Shown one piece after another: positions 25,579 to 34,422 of a DNA stretch of 64,000 nt. Origin of the DNA: Roseovarius pacificus. Lineage in GTDB: Bacteria > Pseudomonadota > Alphaproteobacteria > Rhodobacterales > Rhodobacteraceae. Location of the stretch: contig NZ_FRBR01000007.1 in assembly GCF_900142665.1 (NCBI RefSeq), positions 124,001 to 188,000 of the forward strand, in the 5' to 3' direction. Below the pieces are notes generated by a model. That model did not search any database. It was not told the DNA's origin and saw only the letters and a program-made list of their open reading frames with translations. Each line of letters starts with the position of its first letter. Position 1 is the first letter of the stretch. The translations under genes were made by a program, and so were the position numbers.

Positions 25579-26022
25579 TCAGGCCTCTTTAGGTGCGTTG
25601 TTGTCGTCATCGCTGGCGGCGCGGGCGCGGTCCGACATGAACTGATCGAACTCGGCCTTGTCGCGGGCGTCGCGCAGGCGTTGCAGGAATGCTTCGAAAT
25701 CGGCCTGTTCCTGTTCCAGTCGGCGCAGCGTGTCGGCGCGATAGGAGTCGAAGGCCGAGTTTCCGGTGCTGCGGCTGGCCGTATAGGCGCAGCGGCCACG
25801 TTTCAAGCTGTTGCTTTTACAACCCATTTTTCCACTCCAAATCATGTAGGCGAGAAGGGCCAGGCCAACCGGCCAGACGAAAATGAAGGCCAGAACCATG
25901 GCGGCGATCCAGGCGGCTTTGCCCTTGTCGTCAAGCCAGGCTTCGGCGCGTGCAAGCCAGCCCATCGGGCCGGACCCCGACCCGACGGAGGAAGCGGGCG
26001 AGGGGGAGGTGGCGGTGCTCAT
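25579..26022 (-). CDS. DUF2852 membrane protein
   Basis: A 147-residue protein with one central transmembrane segment (AAWIAAMVLAFIFVWPVGLALLAYMIW), a basic loop (KMGCKSNSLKRGRC) and a charged coiled-coil tail (YRADTLRRLEQEQADFEAFLQRLRDARDKAEFDQF). This is the DUF2852 architecture found in alphaproteobacteria; the function is unknown. The ATG at 26022 has AAAGGA about 8 bases upstream. Its promoter carries two palindromes (26054-26130), so it seems to be specifically regulated. Confidence 0.8.
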   Translation of the reverse strand: MSTATSPSPASSVGSGSGPMGWLARAEAWLDDKGKAAWIAAMVLAFIFVWPVGLALLAYMIWSGKMGCKSNSLKRGRCAYTASRSTGNSAFDSYRADTLRRLEQEQADFEAFLQRLRDARDKAEFDQFMSDRARAASDDDNNAPKEA

Positions 26023-26053
26023 CAGGGTGTCCTTTCGTGTCGCGGTGCGGTTG

Positions 26054-26130
26054 ATGTGAATATCTTTCACATTCCGTAGATTGGGGTTTGCTTCCGTTCG
26101 CACAAGAGGTGATGTGAATGTTTTTTACAT
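26054..26130. promoter_or_regulatory. Two tandem palindromic sites upstream of the DUF2852 gene
   Basis: ATGTGAA-N5-TTCACAT at 26054-26072 (7-bp perfect arms) and ATGTGAA-N5-TTTACAT at 26112-26130 (one mismatch). They are 58 bp centre to centre, which is between 5 and 6 helical turns. The layout suggests cooperative binding of a dimeric regulator that I cannot name. Confidence 0.5.
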
Positions 26131-26170
26131 TTGCTCCGGGCGAGGAGCGGGAATCATCGGGTAAGATATT

Positions 26171-26267
26171 GGTTAATATGTAAAAACCGGGTTCGGTATC
26201 GCGTCGGTAAAATGTCGGTATCGCGTCGGTGCGGGAACCGGTATTTCCGTGGTTAACAGGACGTGCG
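26171..26267. repeat. Intergenic repeat with paired CGGYATCGCGTCGGT units, copy A
   Basis: CGGTATCGCGTCGGT occurs at 26194-26208 and 26216-26230, 22 bp apart. GGTTAA precedes it and GGTTAACAGGACGTGCG (26251-26267) follows it. The same arrangement and spacing recur at 46263-46359. Both copies end within about 10 bp of the stop codon of a minus-strand gene. Confidence 0.6.
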
Positions 26268-26273
26268 GCTGGG

Positions 26274-26741
26274 TCAGTCGGTAAACGCGCCGGTTTGTGC
26301 GCCGGAAATCCTTTGCAGGTCCACGGGGGCGATGGAAAAGACATGCCGCGGGGTGCCGGCGGCGGCCCAGACGGTTTCGAATTCCATCAGCCGTGGATCG
26401 AGAAAGGCGCGCGGCGGAGTCAGGTGGCCGACGGGAGAAACCCCTCCGATGGCAAAGCCGGTCTGTGCCCGGATCAGCGCCGCGTCGGCCTTGCCCAGAG
26501 GTTCCCCCGCCAGGGTGGCGGCGCGGTCGGCGTTAACCTGATTGCCCCCGGCTGTGATGAACAGGACCGCCTCGCCGGACATGTCGCCGCGAAAGATGAT
26601 GGATTTCGCGATCTGATCGACGCTGCACCCGACAAGATCGGCGGCCATGCGGGCGGTGGTGGCGTGTCCGACTTCGACTGGCTGGCTGTCGCAACCCGCA
26701 TCCTGAAGGGCGCGCAGAACGCGCTTGAGGCTTTTACTCAT
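26274..26741 (-). CDS. YbaK/EbsC family aminoacyl-tRNA deacylase
   Basis: This 155-residue protein has the YbaK fold: AADLVGCSVDQIAKSIIFRG, LFITAGGNQVNADRAA and FAIGGVSPVGH, the last being the typical substrate-loop block. Relatives hydrolyse mischarged Cys- or Ala-tRNA-Pro. It may be Cys-tRNA-Pro deacylase, but subgroup assignment cannot be made by eye. It is divergent from glnE, with roughly 80 bp between the starts. The stop lies just beyond repeat copy A. Confidence 0.85.
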   Translation of the reverse strand: MSKSLKRVLRALQDAGCDSQPVEVGHATTARMAADLVGCSVDQIAKSIIFRGDMSGEAVLFITAGGNQVNADRAATLAGEPLGKADAALIRAQTGFAIGGVSPVGHLTPPRAFLDPRLMEFETVWAAAGTPRHVFSIAPVDLQRISGAQTGAFTD

Positions 26742-26825
26742 GACCTGTTTCCCGTTCGCTTTTGCCGCACTATTCCAATCCTGCGGGCCATTGACCAGAC
26801 CCGATGCACGGGTATCAGTATGGTC

Positions 26826-29615
26826 ATGGATTTTTCGTCACGCATCACCCGCCTGCCGCGCCCCTTTGAGCCTGAACAGGGGCAGGAGGCCCGCGCCCTG
26901 TTTCCCGATCTGGGGGGCGACCTGGCCGACCTGATCGACGGGGCCGCCGGGTGCAGCCCCTATCTGAAAACCCTGATGGAGAAGGAACGCGACTGGCTGC
27001 CCGAGGCACTGAGTGACCCGGAGGTGGCATTGGATACGCTGGTGGCGGACCTGCCCGAGGTCGCTGCCGATTCCTTGCCCTCGGCCTTGCGGCAGGGCAA
27101 GCGGCGCGTGGCGCTGTTGACCGGGCTGGCCGATCTGGCCGGAGTCTGGCCGCTGGAAGAGGTGACGGGCCGCCTGACCGAATACGCCGATCTGTCATGT
27201 GATCTGGCGATGAAAGCCTGCGTCGGCGCCGAAATCCGCCGTGGCAAACTGCCCGGAAAGACCGGGGACGATCTGGCCACGGCAGGCGGCATGGTGGCGC
27301 TTGCCATGGGCAAGATGGGCGCGGGGGAGTTGAACTACAGTTCGGATATCGACCTGATCTGCCTGTTCGACGAAACCCGGTTCGACGAGGGCGATTATCA
27401 TGAGGCGCGAGCCTCGTTCGTGCGGGCGACGCGCAAGATGGCGGCGATGCTGAACGACCGCACCTCGGAGGGGTATGTGTTTCGCACAGACCTGCGCCTG
27501 CGCCCCGATCCGAGCGTGACGCCAGTTTGCATGGCGATGGCGGCGGCGGAAACCTATTACGAAAGCCTTGGCCGCACCTGGGAACGCGCCGCCTATATCA
27601 AGGCGCGGCCTTGCGCGGGCGACCTGGCCGCCGGGCAGAAATTTCTGGATACGTTGCGCCCCTTCGTCTGGCGCAAGCATCTGGATTTCGCGGCGATCGA
27701 AGACGCCCATAACATGCGCCTGCGCATTCGCGAGCATAAGGGCCTTGGCGGGCAATTGTCGCTGCCCGGCCACAACATGAAGCTGGGCCGGGGCGGTATT
27801 CGCGAGATCGAGTTCTTCACTCAGACCCGGCAGATCATTGCGGGCGGGCGTGACCCTGACCTGCGGGTGCGCGGAACGGTTGAGGGGTTGGCGCGGCTGG
27901 CCGAAAAGGGCTGGATTCCCGAGGACGCCGCGCAGGTTCTGACCCGCCACTACCGGTTTCATCGCGAAGTCGAGCACCGCTTGCAGATGTTGCGCGACGC
28001 CCAGACCCACGATTTGCCGACCTCTGACGCCGAATTCGAGCGGCTGGCAGCTTTCATGGGGCGTGAGACGGACGCGTTGAAGGCGGAACTGAAGGACCGT
28101 CTGACCGAGGTGCACGATCTGATCGAGGGCTTTTTCGCCCCCGAAGGGCCAGAGCCCGTGTCGGAGGAGGCCGAAGAGCTGTTTGACGAAGAAATCATCA
28201 GTCGCTGGCCGAGTTATCCGGCGCTGCGCTCGGGGCGGGCGGTGGATATCTTCAACCGGCTGAAACCCGATATCCTGTCGCGGCTGGCCAGAACGGCCCA
28301 CCCGTCCGAGGCCCTGTTGGCCTTTGACGGGTTTCTGGCGGGGCTGCCCGCCGGTGTGCAGGTGTTTTCGCTGTTCGAGGCCAATCCGCAGCTTGTCGAT
28401 CTGTTGGTGGACATCGCGGGCACGTCACCGAAGCTCGCGGCGCATCTGTCGCGCAATGCCAGCGTGTTCGATGCGGTGATCGCGGGGGATTTCTTTGCCC
28501 TGTGGCCGGGGCGCGATGCGTTGCAGGAAGATCTGTCGCGGCGACTGGAGCAGGAAGGCGATTACGAGCGCAAGCTGGACACCGCGCGCCGCTGGATGAA
28601 GGAATGGCATTTCCGGATCGGTGTGCATCATCTGCGCGGACTGACCGGGGCGGATACCACGGGTGTGCAATATGCCGATCTGGCGGGCTCAGTGATCGGG
28701 GCGATCTGGCCGCATGTGGTGGCGCAGTTCGCGGAAAAGCACGGGCCTCCACCGGGGCGCGGCGCGGTGGTGGTGGGCATGGGTTCGCTCGGGGCGGAGC
28801 GGTTGAATGCCGGGTCCGATCTGGACCTGATCGTGATCTACGACGCCGACGGGGCTGAAGGCTCGGACGGGCGACGCCCGCTGGCGACACGGCCCTATTA
28901 TGCGCGGCTGACACAGGCGATGATCACGGCGCTGACGGCCCCCATGTCGGAAGGGCGGCTGTACGAGGTGGATATGCGCCTGCGCCCGTCGGGCAATCAG
29001 GGGCCCGTGGCGACGGGGTGGCAATCGTTTCAGGAGTATCAGCAAAACGAAGCCTGGGTCTGGGAGCATCTGGCGATGACGCGGGCGCGGGTGATTGCGG
29101 GCCCCGAAGATCTGGCCAGAGATGTCGAGGCGTTTCGTGCCGCGCTGCTGACCGAAAAGGGTACGCCGGACAAGGTGCTGGAGGAGGTGGCGTCGATGCG
29201 CAAGCGCATCGCCGACGCCAAGACGCCCGCAGGCCCGTGGGACACCAAGCTGGGACCGGGGCGCATGCAGGAGGTCGAGCTGCTGGCGCAGGCCGGGAGC
29301 CTGATGGCAGGGGAGACCGGGCGCGACATCGGGGCCGGTTTGCAGGCCGGTGTCGCAATCGGCTGGCTGAGTGACGCGGACAGAGAGGCGTTGTTGCGGG
29401 CCTATACGCTTTGCTGGCAGGTGTTGCAGGCCGCGAAGTTGCTGAGCGACAGGCCGCTCGATCCGGCCAGTCTGGGCGAGGGCGGGGCGGAATTCGTACT
29501 GCGCGAAACCGGGCATGAAACGCTGACGGCCTTGTTGGACGATCTGGAGCAGGCGACGCGCAATGCGGCGAAGGTGATTGATGCGGCGCTGACGCGCCTG
29601 CCGCAGGAGGACTGA
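26826..29615 (+). CDS. glnE: Bifunctional glutamine synthetase adenylyltransferase / adenylyl-removing enzyme
   Basis: The product is about 929 residues, with two nucleotidyltransferase domains: the N-terminal adenylyl-removing one has MGKMGAGELNYSSDIDLICLFD and the C-terminal adenylylating one has GMGSLGAERLNAGSDLDLIVIYD. GlnE adds or removes AMP on glutamine synthetase under PII control, so it sets nitrogen assimilation. The frame is open back to 26229, but that part overlaps the divergent ybaK gene. The protein sequence starts at MDFSSRITRLPRP (26826; an ATG at 26820 is equally possible). The next gene begins 1 bp after the stop. Confidence 0.95.
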   Translation: MDFSSRITRLPRPFEPEQGQEARALFPDLGGDLADLIDGAAGCSPYLKTLMEKERDWLPEALSDPEVALDTLVADLPEVAADSLPSALRQGKRRVALLTGLADLAGVWPLEEVTGRLTEYADLSCDLAMKACVGAEIRRGKLPGKTGDDLATAGGMVALAMGKMGAGELNYSSDIDLICLFDETRFDEGDYHEARASFVRATRKMAAMLNDRTSEGYVFRTDLRLRPDPSVTPVCMAMAAAETYYESLGRTWERAAYIKARPCAGDLAAGQKFLDTLRPFVWRKHLDFAAIEDAHNMRLRIREHKGLGGQLSLPGHNMKLGRGGIREIEFFTQTRQIIAGGRDPDLRVRGTVEGLARLAEKGWIPEDAAQVLTRHYRFHREVEHRLQMLRDAQTHDLPTSDAEFERLAAFMGRETDALKAELKDRLTEVHDLIEGFFAPEGPEPVSEEAEELFDEEIISRWPSYPALRSGRAVDIFNRLKPDILSRLARTAHPSEALLAFDGFLAGLPAGVQVFSLFEANPQLVDLLVDIAGTSPKLAAHLSRNASVFDAVIAGDFFALWPGRDALQEDLSRRLEQEGDYERKLDTARRWMKEWHFRIGVHHLRGLTGADTTGVQYADLAGSVIGAIWPHVVAQFAEKHGPPPGRGAVVVGMGSLGAERLNAGSDLDLIVIYDADGAEGSDGRRPLATRPYYARLTQAMITALTAPMSEGRLYEVDMRLRPSGNQGPVATGWQSFQEYQQNEAWVWEHLAMTRARVIAGPEDLARDVEAFRAALLTEKGTPDKVLEEVASMRKRIADAKTPAGPWDTKLGPGRMQEVELLAQAGSLMAGETGRDIGAGLQAGVAIGWLSDADREALLRAYTLCWQVLQAAKLLSDRPLDPASLGEGGAEFVLRETGHETLTALLDDLEQATRNAAKVIDAALTRLPQED

Positions 29616-29616
29616 C

Positions 29617-29886
29617 ATGGAACGCGATCCGCTGGACCACAAGGGATTGATCCGCGAGGCCTATCGCATTGATGGGATCACCGCACCGGAATGTCGTTCG
29701 ATCTTTCTGGACTGGGCGTTGTCGCTGCCCGGCGATCAGGATCAGACCGGGGCGATCACGACGTTGCTGGAGCGGTATCGCGCCGGCAACGAAGAGCATC
29801 CGATGACGGGCGTGTTGCAGGATGGGTTGCTGACGGTCGGGCGTCCGCGTCGCCGCGGCGGTTGGAAATCGCGTCAGCGCGAGTGA
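29617..29886 (+). CDS. Conserved hypothetical protein
   Basis: An 89-residue soluble protein starting MERDPLDHKGLIREAYRIDG, with a Cys in APECRSIFLDWAL and a basic tail RPRRRGGWKSRQRE. I recall similar small proteins behind glnE in Rhodobacteraceae, but no function. The GCAGGAGGA stretch at the glnE end serves as its ribosome binding site, so the two genes are translationally coupled. Confidence 0.75.
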   Translation: MERDPLDHKGLIREAYRIDGITAPECRSIFLDWALSLPGDQDQTGAITTLLERYRAGNEEHPMTGVLQDGLLTVGRPRRRGGWKSRQRE

Positions 29887-30026
29887 CTTTTCCGGGGACG
29901 GGTATGGGGTGCGGATTCAGACATGGTTAATCCATTGTAAAGTACTGGATTTGACGAATTTGCGCCTCAATCCCCCGTCAGAGTGACATCAACCAATCAA
30001 GGGCGAAAATTGCCCAGGAGGATGTC

Positions 30027-30662
30027 ATGAGTCTATTTCGTTTGATCGCCGTCATACTGATGGGGCTGGCCGTATCGGGCTGCGCCTCGGTCGAGACCGC
30101 AACCCGAAACGCACCGCTGGAGGCCCCCCAAATTCAGGCGGCACCGCTGTCGTTCGACGTGACGGCCGTACGGGTCTCGGTGCCCGACAGCCTGCGGGTT
30201 TCCGAAGCCAACCGGTACTATCCGGGCGGCGATATCGTGTGGCGCGAAGATCCGCCGGGCGATCGTCATGCACAGGTCAAGGCCATCTTTCAGGCCGGGC
30301 TTGAGCGCGGTGTAAGCGAGATGGAGCCCGGTCTGGTGCCGGTGATCCTCGAGGTCGAAGTGACCCGTTTCCATGCCCTGACCGAAAAGGCGCGCTATAC
30401 CATCGGCGGCGTGCATGCGTTGCAGTTCAAGATGCAGATGCGCAACTCGGAAACCGGGCAGGTCTACGGAAAACCGCATTTCGTCAAGGCCGACTTCCGT
30501 GCGCTTGGCGGGGCCGAGGCGATCAAGGCCGAACGTCAGGGGATCACGCAGAAGTATCGTATTACCAATCATCTGGCGCAGGTCATCAAGACCGAGCTGA
30601 CCGATCCCAACGGGTATAAGGCCGCGTTTCTGGGAATGATGGGCGCGATCAACCAACTCTGA
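30027..30662 (+). CDS. Conserved lipoprotein (DUF6778-like)
   Basis: A 211-residue protein with a lipoprotein signal peptide: MSLFRLIAVILMGLAVSGC, lipobox AVSGC, Cys19. The mature part contains SFDVTAVRVSVPDSLRVSEANRYYPGGDIVWREDPPGDRHAQV, a pattern I associate with a small family of Rhodobacterales lipoproteins (DUF6778). It should be anchored in the outer or inner membrane facing the periplasm. CCCAGGAGG precedes the ATG. The function is unknown. The 140-bp upstream gap is AT-rich and probably contains its promoter. Confidence 0.75.
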   Translation: MSLFRLIAVILMGLAVSGCASVETATRNAPLEAPQIQAAPLSFDVTAVRVSVPDSLRVSEANRYYPGGDIVWREDPPGDRHAQVKAIFQAGLERGVSEMEPGLVPVILEVEVTRFHALTEKARYTIGGVHALQFKMQMRNSETGQVYGKPHFVKADFRALGGAEAIKAERQGITQKYRITNHLAQVIKTELTDPNGYKAAFLGMMGAINQL

Positions 30663-30699
30663 TCTTTTCGACAGGCACGAAACCGCTTAAGGGGACGGC

Positions 30700-31896
30700 A
30701 TGACACCGTCCCCTTATCCCGTTATACGCTTGAAACCCAAGGCACAGGCCCGCGCCATCCGGCACGGAGCGCCATGGGTTTACGACAATGAACTGGTCAC
30801 CGACCGCCGCACGAAGAAGATTGTCCCCGGCAGTATCGCGCTGCTGGAGGACGCCGAGCGCAATCCGCTGGCTCTGGTTGCGGTCAATCCCAATTCTCGG
30901 ATCATGTGCCGGGTGCTGGAGCGCGATTGCGGCAAGGTCATTGATGGCGATTGGTTGCGTGATCGTCTGGCACATGCCCTGGCCTTGCGCGAACGGCTGT
31001 ATGAGGCGCCGTTCTATCGTCTTGTCCATGCCGAAGCGGACGGGCTGCCCGGCGTCGTGATCGACCGTTTCGGAGATACGGCCGTGATCCAACCGAATGC
31101 GGCGTGGGCCGAACTGCTGCTTGACCCGATGGCCGAGGCGTTGGTCCAAGTGACAGGGGTGAATACCGTTTTGAAAAACGCCGCTGGCCGGGCGCGGGGG
31201 CTGGAGGGGCTGGATGCGGATAATACCGTTCTGGTCGGGCAGGCCCCCGGCGCGCCGCTGGCGGTGCCGATGAACGGTGCGATCTACATGGCCGATCTGA
31301 TGGGCGGGCAGAAAACCGGGCTGTTCTTCGATCAGCGGCCCAACCATGCCTTTGCCGCGCGGTTGAGCAAGGGGGCGCGGGTGCTGGATGTCTTTTCCCA
31401 TGTCGGGGGCTTTTCGCTGGCGGCGCTTGCGGGCGGCGCGGACAGCGCGCTTGCCGTGGATGGGTCCGCGGCGGCGCTGGATCTGGCGATACAGGGCGCG
31501 CGACAAGCCGGTGTGGAGGCGCGATTTGCCACGCGCAAGGGAGATGCGTTCGAGGTTCTGGGGCAATTGGCCGAGGAGGGCGCGCAGTTCGATGTGGTCA
31601 TTTGCGACCCGCCAGCCTTTGCCCCATCGAAAAAGGCGTTGGAGGCGGGGTTGCGTGCCTATGAACGCGTGGCGCGCATGGCCGCGCCATTGGTGGCCGA
31701 AGGCGGATATCTGGGCCTGTGTTCCTGTTCGCATGCGGCCGATCTGGCCAGGTTCCGGGGCGCATCGGTGCGCGGTATCGGCCGAGCGGGGCGGGACGCG
31801 CAGATGATCCATACCGGATTTGCCGGGCCGGATCATCCGCTTCATCCGCAACTGGCCGAGAGCGGATACCTCAAGGCACTGTTTTTCCGCCTGTGA
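30700..31896 (+). CDS. RlmI-like class I SAM-dependent rRNA methyltransferase
   Basis: A 398-residue protein with an N-terminal PUA-like domain (RLKPKAQARAIRHGAPWVYDNEL), a central EEHEE-type domain (DGLPGVVIDRFGD) and a C-terminal Rossmann methyltransferase domain: motif I LDVFSHVGGFSLAAL, motif IV CDPPAFAPSKKALEAG, and GLCSCSHAAD. This is the RlmI/RlmK-L architecture, which makes 5-methylcytosine in 23S rRNA in E. coli. Target identity is inferred. Its TGA overlaps the ATG of the PIN gene by one base. Confidence 0.88.
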   Translation: MTPSPYPVIRLKPKAQARAIRHGAPWVYDNELVTDRRTKKIVPGSIALLEDAERNPLALVAVNPNSRIMCRVLERDCGKVIDGDWLRDRLAHALALRERLYEAPFYRLVHAEADGLPGVVIDRFGDTAVIQPNAAWAELLLDPMAEALVQVTGVNTVLKNAAGRARGLEGLDADNTVLVGQAPGAPLAVPMNGAIYMADLMGGQKTGLFFDQRPNHAFAARLSKGARVLDVFSHVGGFSLAALAGGADSALAVDGSAAALDLAIQGARQAGVEARFATRKGDAFEVLGQLAEEGAQFDVVICDPPAFAPSKKALEAGLRAYERVARMAAPLVAEGGYLGLCSCSHAADLARFRGASVRGIGRAGRDAQMIHTGFAGPDHPLHPQLAESGYLKALFFRL

Positions 31897-32441
31897 TGAA
31901 GGTTCTTCTGGATACCTGCGTGATTTATCCCACCGTGATGCGGCAGGTTCTGCTGGGGGTGGCTGCGCGCGGCGTCTATACGCCGCTCTGGTCGGCGCGG
32001 ATCGTTGGGGAATGGCTGCGGGCTGTGGAGAAACTGGGGCCCGATGGCATGGCTCAGGCGCAGTCGGAAGCTGCGCTGCTGGCGATGCGGTGGCCCGAAG
32101 CCGAGGTGGAGTATCCGCCCTCTCTGGAGGCGCGGCTGTGGTTGCCCGATCCGGCGGATATTCATGTGCTGGCGGCGGCGGTGGCCGGGTCGGCGGATAT
32201 GATCGTGACGCTGAACGCCAGGGATTTTCCGCGCAACGTTCTGGCCGAAGAAGGTATCAGCCGGGCCGATCCCGATACATTTCTGCACGGTATCTGGCAG
32301 GCGCAACCCGATCTGGTGCAGGCCGTGGCCGACGATGTTCTGGCCGAGGCGAACCGGTTGTCTAGCAAGACATGGGAAATGCGCGCGCTACTGAAAAAGG
32401 CGCGCTTGCCGAGATTGGCGAAGGCGGTGAGCGGCAGTTAA
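31896..32441 (+). CDS. PIN domain protein
   Basis: A 181-residue protein with PIN-type acidic residues: LLDTCVIYP at the N-terminus, DPADIHVLAAAVAGSADMIVTLNARDFP in the second half. PIN domains are metal-dependent RNases, often VapC toxins. Here no antitoxin gene sits upstream; the gene instead overlaps the methyltransferase stop (ATGA). This Rhodobacteraceae type (RSP_2648-like) is larger than VapC. The start at 31896 is preferred to upstream starts that would lie inside the methyltransferase gene. Confidence 0.8.
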   Translation: MKVLLDTCVIYPTVMRQVLLGVAARGVYTPLWSARIVGEWLRAVEKLGPDGMAQAQSEAALLAMRWPEAEVEYPPSLEARLWLPDPADIHVLAAAVAGSADMIVTLNARDFPRNVLAEEGISRADPDTFLHGIWQAQPDLVQAVADDVLAEANRLSSKTWEMRALLKKARLPRLAKAVSGS

Positions 32442-32542
32442 GGGCGGTACAAATAACGTCTTATGGTGTTTGGGGGTGCTGCCCTCGTCGCCGCGAGCGA
32501 TGACTTGCCCGGCGTATCTGCGGAACGACGGAAGGCCGTCTT

Positions 32543-33232
32543 TCAGCCTTCCACGCGCCATTTGGTTTCGAGTTTTTCGATGGCGGCGATGCGTTCTTCG
32601 GTTTTGGGGTGGCTCATCAGCCATGCGGGTGCGGCACCTGCGCGTGCTTGTGTAAGGGCTTCGAGCTTGCGGAAAAGCGATTTCTGCGCCCCGGTGCCAA
32701 TGCCGGCCTTTGTCAGCAGAGCGGCGGCATATTCATCTGCCTCGTATTCGTCGCCACGCGACAGACGGGCGGCCAGAAGCGAGGTCAGACCATTGGCGAT
32801 CCAGACGCCGATCCCCGGCAGAAAGCGCGACAGGATCATGGCGAGCGCGGTGCGAAGGGCGTTCTGACCGGAAAAATCGATCATCCGGCGGCGCGAATGG
32901 CCAAGGGCGACATGGCCCAGTTCGTGGGCGATGACGCTGGCCAGTTCCTCGGCTGTCACCTCGCCTTGCTGGAACTTGCGATAGAATCCACGGGTGATGA
33001 AAATCCGTCCGTCGGGTGCGGCAAGGCCGTTCACCGGGTCGATTTCGTAGATATTCACACGGATACGCGGCAGGTCCAGCGCACGGGCCAGCCGTTCGGT
33101 CATGCCCTTGAGCCGGGGATCGGCCAGTTCGGTCGAGCGGGCGTCAAGTTCGCGCCGGGTGCGCCAGACCGAAAACCGGTACATGACGACGGCATAGAGA
33201 ATGGCCAGCAGGATAGGCGTGAAGCGGATCAT
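32543..33232 (-). CDS. M48 family membrane metalloprotease
   Basis: The 229-residue product starts with a transmembrane helix (FTPILLAILYAVVMYRF), then HELGH at residues 103-107 with the third zinc ligand likely in DEYEADEYAA, and a second hydrophobic region (LAMILSRFLPGIGVWIANGLTSLLAA). This is the HtpX/M48 arrangement, a zinc protease in the inner membrane that degrades damaged membrane proteins. It is a little shorter than HtpX (about 290 residues). It faces the PIN gene tail to tail. Confidence 0.9.
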   Translation of the reverse strand: MIRFTPILLAILYAVVMYRFSVWRTRRELDARSTELADPRLKGMTERLARALDLPRIRVNIYEIDPVNGLAAPDGRIFITRGFYRKFQQGEVTAEELASVIAHELGHVALGHSRRRMIDFSGQNALRTALAMILSRFLPGIGVWIANGLTSLLAARLSRGDEYEADEYAAALLTKAGIGTGAQKSLFRKLEALTQARAGAAPAWLMSHPKTEERIAAIEKLETKWRVEG

Positions 33233-33275
33233 TCACGATATATGGGGCAGTGGCCGTGCCGGGGCAAGCAGTGGA

Positions 33276-34229
33276 TCAGGCCGAACAACTCGCCCCGCCA
33301 AGAACACAGAACTTGGCGCAATGGGGGTGGTTGAGGGCCACGTCGCGCTCGGCCTGCTCCAGTGTTTCGCCAAGTTCGAATTCAGGCGCATAGGGCAGGA
33401 GCGTGCAGGCCAGAACCGTGGGACGGGCGGCACCACGGCGTTTGACCACCATGCGGGAGGAGGCGCACATCACATCGTCGGGCGATTTTCCAAGGATACC
33501 CCAGCATGCGGTAGTGATCTCCGGAACTTCGACGGCTTCGTCCATCTCGGGGAAGAGAACGGTGTGGCCGGGATCGTATGCATCTATGTCGAATGCGTGG
33601 GTGGTGTAAAAGCGGGCGTAGCCGTCGCGCGCGGCGGCCTCGGTTTCGCCCCAGACGGTGCGCCCGGCGACGGTCATGCGCAGGTTATTGTCGCGCAGCC
33701 ACGTCATGCCCTCGAGCGTTTTTGCAAATGCGCCTTCGCCGCGTTCCTTGTCGTGCAGCTCTTGCGACCAGTGATCGACCGAGATGCGCAGGGTCAATTG
33801 ATCGCGCCAGTGTCGGGCCAGGTCCAGCAGACCCTGCCGGACGGTGTTGCGCATCATCGGACGCATGGCGTTGGTCAGGATCAGTACGCGATAGCCGCGC
33901 TCCAGTGCGGCGCGCGCCATGTCGACCATCTGCGGATTCATGAAAGGTTCGCCGCCGGTAAAGCCGATCTCCTGGATGGGCCAGCCGCGCGTCGCGATCT
34001 GGTCGAGATAATCGCGCACTTCGTCAGCCGTGATATAGACCAGCCGGTCATTTGTGGGCGAACTTTCGATATAGCAATTCGCGCAGGTGATGTTGCACAG
34101 CGTACCGGTGTTGAACCACAGGGTTTCGGGCCGGGACAGGGCTACGGTGGCGCGCGTCTGGCCGTCGGCGGTTGTCGAGGGATTTTGAAACTTGCCGCTG
34201 TTGGCGTCGAGCGGGCTGGCGTCTTTCAT
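33276..34229 (-). CDS. Radical SAM protein
   Basis: This 317-residue protein has the cluster motif CNITCANC (Cys45, 49, 52) followed by GFTGGEPFMNP, the SAM-binding GGE block, and ISVDHW later in the barrel. The C-terminus ends HCAKFCVLGGASCSA, three more Cys that could bind an auxiliary cluster. The type is common in Rhodobacteraceae, but the substrate is unknown and no precursor peptide gene is visible beside it. An upstream AGAGACG may serve as the ribosome binding site. Confidence 0.85.
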   Translation of the reverse strand: MKDASPLDANSGKFQNPSTTADGQTRATVALSRPETLWFNTGTLCNITCANCYIESSPTNDRLVYITADEVRDYLDQIATRGWPIQEIGFTGGEPFMNPQMVDMARAALERGYRVLILTNAMRPMMRNTVRQGLLDLARHWRDQLTLRISVDHWSQELHDKERGEGAFAKTLEGMTWLRDNNLRMTVAGRTVWGETEAAARDGYARFYTTHAFDIDAYDPGHTVLFPEMDEAVEVPEITTACWGILGKSPDDVMCASSRMVVKRRGAARPTVLACTLLPYAPEFELGETLEQAERDVALNHPHCAKFCVLGGASCSA

Positions 34230-34376
34230 CGTCTCTTCCGTTATCTTTGTCCGAATTGGGTAACGGCCGGGTGTTGCGAAAGAAAGACGCTATATCGTGA
34301 CTGACACCATTGTGAACGCGGGGGGGCATGGTAGACTCTGTTTCAAACTGCGTTTAGACGGCTTGGTCTGAGGGTT

Positions 34377-34390
34377 TGTTAACGCTAACA
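34377..34390. promoter_or_regulatory. LacI-type operator upstream of zwf
   Basis: TGTTAACGCTAACA: 5-bp arms TGTTA/TAACA around ACGC, 32 bp before the zwf ATG. The inner TTAACGCTAA is identical to the pdhA site at 10283-10300. A central carbon repressor such as CceR, which controls Entner-Doudoroff genes in Rhodobacter, is the natural candidate (inference). Confidence 0.55.
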
Positions 34391-34422
34391 TTTCGCCTGA
34401 GACAGGCGGCAGGAGGGTTTTG

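Noticed and set aside
26229..26825. Extended N-terminus of GlnE
   Set aside because: This part lies opposite ybaK, whose protein matches its family well; the GlnE sequence begins at MDFSSRITRLP.
31896..32441. VapBC toxin-antitoxin system
   Set aside because: The PIN protein has no antitoxin-sized gene beside it and overlaps a methyltransferase gene; no support for a toxin-antitoxin pair.
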